In this document: positions 6,241-10,833 of the stretch, piece by piece
Layout of the letters: the number at the start of each line of letters is the position of its first letter
Numbering within the stretch: position 1 is the first letter of the stretch
Assembly: GCA_002751075.1 (NCBI GenBank)
Contig: NAOQ01000987.1
Span: 8,086 to 18,918, forward strand
Source: Ichthyophonus hoferi
Taxonomy: Eukaryota > Opisthokonta > Ichthyosporea > Ichthyophonida > Ichthyophonidae
Direction of reading: 5' to 3'
DNA length: 10,833 nucleotides
Program-made: the position numbers and the translations under genes
The notes under the pieces: model-generated
The model's database searches: none
What the model was told of the DNA's origin: nothing
What the model saw: only the letters and a program-made list of their open reading frames with translations

Positions 6241-9120
6241 AAATGTTTATTTTTTGGTATTGGAATGTGAAAATCTAGATTGGCTAATGAGCCTCGTATC
6301 TTTCCAATTGGTGTTCATATAGATGGCTTATCTTATCCACTAGCAAAGTTAATCTAATTCATGTTGAGTGAATAAACATGCTGTTAGAATGTTACAGGCC
6401 TATTTTTATTGAATTTCTATCTTTCTAAACTGGTTTAAAATTGACATAAATACTTTTCGGTTTAATGTATAATATTAAACATGATTAATTATTTACCTTT
6501 GTCATATATAACAATATACTATGAGTTTAGTGCTGCCTGAATAGTGTATTGAACTACAAATTGTATACGCAACCTAGTAAAAGGTGCGTGTCACAGGCAA
6601 ATAATTTGGTTTCTACATTTCATAATTTGCAAAATAGTAATATCCAACATTACCAGTATGGCGCTGAAATATGTCCACTAGGAGCTTAAGTGTTATGCTA
6701 ATGGTTTTATGATAAGATGTTAAGTAGATGTAATTATTCTAGGTAGATCAGCATTATCTTAGAATCTCAACTTATCCATTTGTGTTGTAATTGTTATGCG
6801 TCCAGTCAACAATAACAGAATCCTACAACACGTTGCTACACTGTATCCAAGTTCTAGTGTTTGTTAAAAGGTAGTTATTATTTTAATTTACGTATCATCT
6901 CCTTAAGTCAAAAGTTTAAGGAAATTAGGAACATCACCCTATTTAATTTGGATACAATACTGCAATGCGCTGATTTCAGCTCATATAATTATTCTCTCAC
7001 TGATAATGGATAGCATGCCTATTTTCAAACATAAAATTGAATAAAGGCTGAGGAACTTTAATTGGTATAACTGTAGAAAAGCAAGGTGCAGATCCTGTCA
7101 CAGACAGGTCTCTTTATAATGTCTAAATATTATATTTGTTGATATACTAGTTAGTGCAGATGAAAATTTGGCCAACTACTTGGTGTCAATTTTTAAAAAT
7201 AATTTAAAATTTAAAAACTAGGGTAATAATTGGATAGTCTACTTTACCGATCAATTCTGAGTTCCTTTCCATAGTCATTAGCTCAAATAGTAAGTACAGT
7301 ACTTTTCAGTTTACTGGTTTCATTGGGCTTTTAAAAATAAAGTTCTTATATGTTTTCTTTAATAATCATTTTAAGGGTATTACTTGGCCAACACTACAAC
7401 ATAGTATTCGGCAGTAAATACCAAGCAATAAAAGGCAATTGCATGAATTAGGATGCAGGATATATAATCATCTATTTCTGCTAATATCTGATATATCTTA
7501 TTAATGCCGAAATATTATGTCAACTAGTAGAGAAAGTATATTAGCCCAAGCTATTATTGGTTTTTATGAAAAACATGTGCTTTTCTACCACTTTAGGATC
7601 GTTTATTATTGGTATTTAATAATTAATTAAAGCCAAAATGGCCTACCATCATCAAATCGCCATGTCCATAACCATGTATGTTCATTTGATTAAAAGGCTA
7701 TTATGATGATTAGGAATTGGTCTTCTCCAATTAGATAATAAATTGTAGTTTAAAACCAATTCCTTATCTAAGGTATGAATTTCTTCTGTCATTAGATCGA
7801 GAACTTGAGTGTGGTAATCGATGACTTCATTTTTTTTGATGCTAGGAATGGGTGACATCTCTTAGTAAAGTTTGAATCTACAGAAAGGGAGGATCTGTTG
7901 AAGTTGGCAATTTTGGTCTGTCCCGGAATGAGAGTTTAATTTGAATGGGTGTATCTTATTATTGATGTTTGGTCTTTTTGTGATTCCTTGAGTATAGTTA
8001 ATTGGATTGATCTAGCTTATTTAGAGTGATAATTTCGAGGCTCTGATTAGGTGCTGACTCATAAGTTAGTTTATTGATATTTCATGATCGTTTCCTAATT
8101 GTGTGTATTTTAAACCATAAATGATACTAACACAAAACTTTCTTTTTTACTTATAATAATGAAAAAGCCAATTGTTTTAATCCAGGATACCAAAGCTTTC
8201 CATGTAGTATATGTTAGAATGAGTTCCTGATTGATACATGGCTTAATTCATTATATATAAAAGTGCTAGGTATATTGCATTTTCTAATGATAATAATTTG
8301 TACAATAAAATTATTAGGATAACATTTTTACTTGTTAACTTATTTGTGTGTAGAAAAATCAACCTTAATATATATATGGTTGTAATGCATGCCTTGTGTG
8401 AGCGCATTTTCCGATCAAAATTTCTAGTTATAATAGTTATCTATTTTCTTCTAGTACCAAGCACGTATATCGGACCATGTATTACTTTACAACTAATGAG
8501 TTACTCAAACTCACGATCATTGGGTTGGCCTCTTATTAATTGAATTTCGATTCCTCAACAGATACTTTAGTGTACTCACGATTAATGCCATTTTTACAAA
8601 ACCTTCCCAATATCAGTATGTCTTTTGACTTAAACAATGGTTTTCAAAATCAATACAAACAGGTTTCTTAATAAACATGCCAATTTTATTGGGGTACATT
8701 GATAAGAAAAATCATTATCTATACACAGGTATATGTACCATTGCTATAATTGAATATAGGCAAAGTTATTTTTACTGCCACATCAAATTCATATGGGTTC
8801 TAGTCATGAAATTCTGTGTTTTTGGATAATCAAAACTTGTATCGTTTGAATAAGCCAATAGAAATAATATCATAAAATCTACCCTATGTACATATTTATA
8901 CCCTTCGAAAATGACTTTAAAGCTAGGTTTATTTTTCAACCTTAAATAACTAAGATAAAAAACTATGGTGTCATATAATATAATAATAATAAAGTGCAGG
9001 TTAGCTGTTTGAAAAGTGAAATTTATATAAAATAACATGTAAAGCAAGCTATGCTACAACTCAATATTGTTTTGCCTATATATTTTCTGCAATATACATT
9101 GTTACAGAGTTGTTGGTTTA
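6241..9120. other. AT-rich sequence without recognisable genes
   Basis: Stops are frequent in all six frames. Simple repeats are rare compared with the first 6 kb. The best frames (plus strand 8298-8543, minus strand 9047-8772) are Ile/Leu/Phe/Tyr-rich as expected of chance translation of AT-rich DNA. Small inverted repeats occur (for example 7094-7108, 7712-7764) without terminal repeats or target-site duplications that would define an element. Confidence 0.45.
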
Positions 9121-9322
9121 ACACTCACTACAATTTAAAAATATCATTTTAGTGGCTGCCCCATAAAAAAGGTAGAATCTCAATGCTAGTGCTAACTCAG
9201 GTAAGATATTTATATATATATTATATATTGACAGTTGCACTCAAGAAAAAATGCCATACATGCTAGTTTTATTTTTATCCAAGATTGTCTTTTTTGGACT
9301 CTGGTTCTCGAAGTCATGTTAC

Positions 9323-9415
9323 CAGAGTTCTAACGACTTGCTCACAGGTTTCGGGATCTCCAAGTGAATATCGTATAGTAATTAATTTTTCTGGAGCAGC
9401 CGTAGTAATAGTTAC
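9323..9415 (-). CDS. Possible exon in a G+C-richer island, unassigned
   Basis: A 93-nt open segment between the acceptor TTAGACTAG and the donor AACTCTG, GTAACA, phase 0 at both ends. It reads VTITTAAPEKLITIRYS, then LGDPETCEQVVRTL, which is protein-like in composition. A preceding mini-exon (PATLPRES, about 9501-9478) with donor GTATAC and acceptor TTCTACAG would fit in phase. I cannot find a credible first exon or downstream exons. The plus strand of the same stretch is also open, so this is only a candidate. Confidence 0.28.
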
Positions 9416-9605
9416 CTAGTCTAATCTGTCCTTAAGGCTCAGTTGCAATAGTAGAAGTTTTATAGAAGACGTGTATACCGACTCTCTAGGTAAGGTAGCT
9501 GGCTGTAGAAATTATACCTCTGTCATAACTGAGAGGGAATTGATGCTTTGATTCGCTTAGGAGGTAATATGGAAGCTATACGATGAGACCGATCAGTAAG
9601 GGGTG

Positions 9606-10833
9606 CTATATTACATTATAAATAATAATAATAACTAGTGCCACTATTTAATGCTAGTAGGCTGTTCTCTGACTCGTGAATGAGCGAGAGATTGGAATAC
9701 TACTTATCGTATGCGAGTGGCAACGGTGAACGACATTACATTAATGATGTGATTATTACATACATAACTTAAATGTAAAGTTTTGTGTGTGTTATGAGTG
9801 TCTTCGTTTTTTGCTACTGTTCCTGTGTATGTGTGAGCCCATCCTTTATTATTGATTTTTGTTTTCTTTTATACTTCGTTTTATCACCATTGCTAATTTT
9901 TGGTTAACACCGATATAGCTGGGTTCAATAACCTAAATGGGATCAATCGTAAATATTCGTATTGGCTAATAAAATTCATAAAAGATCACAGAGACTCACT
10001 AGGAATGTCTGATAATATCTAAAAAGCCGCCCAAAAGGACAATAGGTTAGACCAATTGGAAAATTAAGATCAAGTTATGATCAAATAGTTCTAGTGGGTT
10101 CTAGTTTCCAGTGAATTGCATTAGCCAAGAAGGATCTATATGACTGTTTCCATTAGGACAGAAATATGAATTTGCTATTTATTAACTATATCTTACATAT
10201 ACTCTCGTTAATAGTTAGAAAATACTTGGTCTGTATTTTAGAATTATTGTATTCTAGTATGATGTCTAGTTCTTTACTGACACTTGATTATAATTTTCAG
10301 TGTACAGATCTTTCTCTTATAGGGAATACAGAGAACTGTTTAGTTAGCTTTTGACAGTAATAGTAATCATGGCACACATTCAACCTTAGCACTTCCTACT
10401 GATTATTCACGGGATGCCATTATTACAATCACACTTAAATATATTAAGGCAAAAATATCTTCTTAATTTATAGAAGAATATTATAAACAGCTGCCATAAC
10501 ACACGCCTGCTCTTATATCAAACCCACCTCAACTTTCTATTGAAAGTGGATCAGAGCTAAGTGCTGCCACTTCTAAATAGCACCCAATTAAAGCCTCTAA
10601 AGCATGTAAACAAGTCAATAGAGTTACCGTAGATTATTATAGCTGGTTTGCTATACAAACAGAAAATTACTTCATTTCTTGTAAGTAGATATTTAGTTAC
10701 ATAAGCAACTAGCTACTTCCCATATCAACCACTTGTTCATAGTTGCAATATCTTTGTAGAAAATTTGAGTGAAATAAAAGTCAGGAAGGGAACAGACGAG
10801 TATGCTGTTTCCTAGAAATAATATATATTAAGG
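9606..10833. other. AT-rich sequence without recognisable genes
   Basis: No open segment with paired splice sites stands out. A short hairpin lies at 10454-10482 (10-bp stem with one bulged base). Nothing identifies a promoter, RNA gene or mobile element. Confidence 0.4.

Noticed and set aside
7094-7108. Small hairpin CCTGTC-ACA-GACAGG
   Set aside because: A six-base-pair stem with a 3-nt loop; no U-tract, gene end or repeat copies give it a role.
7712-7764. Inverted repeat AGGAATTGGT ... ACCAATTCCT
   Set aside because: Ten base pairs with a loop of over 30 nt is expected by chance at this length; no target-site duplication or element structure around it.
8298-8543. Plus-strand frame of 81 codons
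   Set aside because: It begins at a non-ATG codon, is dominated by Ile/Leu/Phe/Tyr, and has no splice or start support, as expected by chance in AT-rich DNA.
8772-9047. Minus-strand frame of 91 codons
   Set aside because: Hydrophobic AT-derived composition without motifs, credible start or exon boundaries.
9298-9328. Inverted repeat ACTCTGGT ... ACCAGAGT
   Set aside because: Only eight base pairs; it sits inside the open island and shows no further element structure.
9915-9935. GGGTTCAATAACC as a possible tRNA T-arm
   Set aside because: The stem and loop do not fit a 5-bp stem with 7-nt loop, and no acceptor, D or anticodon arms can be drawn upstream.

Overview
This looks like AT-rich eukaryotic nuclear DNA from an intron-rich, probably metazoan genome. 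The coding signal is broken into short pieces bounded by GT/AG splice sites. Inferred introns range from about 50 to 630 nt. Simple repeats, especially CATA, are common, and a YY1-like ATGGCGGC box overlaps one start codon. A sponge or another early-branching animal with small introns would fit, but that is inference. I see no bacterial operon, rRNA, tRNA, CRISPR array or intact mobile element.

Positions 1-3471 (minus strand): the best-supported feature is a split gene running off the low-coordinate edge. I assembled it by hand from seven exon candidates: 3471-3448, 3397-2988, 2456-2312, 1685-1644, 1167-1076, 807-694 and 233-about 29. The reading phases match at every junction. The model gives about 344 residues: a long low-complexity, polar N-terminal part, then a segment with GWNP, RKL and a DMDYVREL helix. 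That last part resembles the start of the neugrin/Rrg9 family (mitochondrial RNA-binding or ribosome-biogenesis factors). The resemblance is suggestive only.

Positions 3490-5684: mostly introns or spacer. It holds one good orphan exon on the minus strand (4678-4569), a G+C-richer island (about 3786-3960), a degenerate TAGTA repeat (about 4222-4368), TA/TG repeats near 5000 and a perfect 16-bp palindrome (5513-5528).

Positions 5685-5933 (minus strand): a continuous 82-codon frame with a mitochondrial-presequence-like N-terminus and a charged C-terminus that I do not recognise. It contains an in-frame GTGAGA donor whose phase matches the orphan exon at 4678. It may therefore be a small gene of its own, or the first exon of one longer gene that continues through 4678 into the large gene.

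Positions 5934-10833: largely unannotatable AT-rich sequence with few simple repeats. One G+C-richer island (about 9283-9605) has exon-sized open segments on both strands, best on the minus strand at 9415-9323, but no confident gene model.

All splice calls are by eye; transcript data would settle them. I found no convincing new system. The most interesting points are the start exon of the large gene, readable in two frames that each find a matching acceptor, and the possibility that all minus-strand coding pieces form one mitochondrial protein gene.
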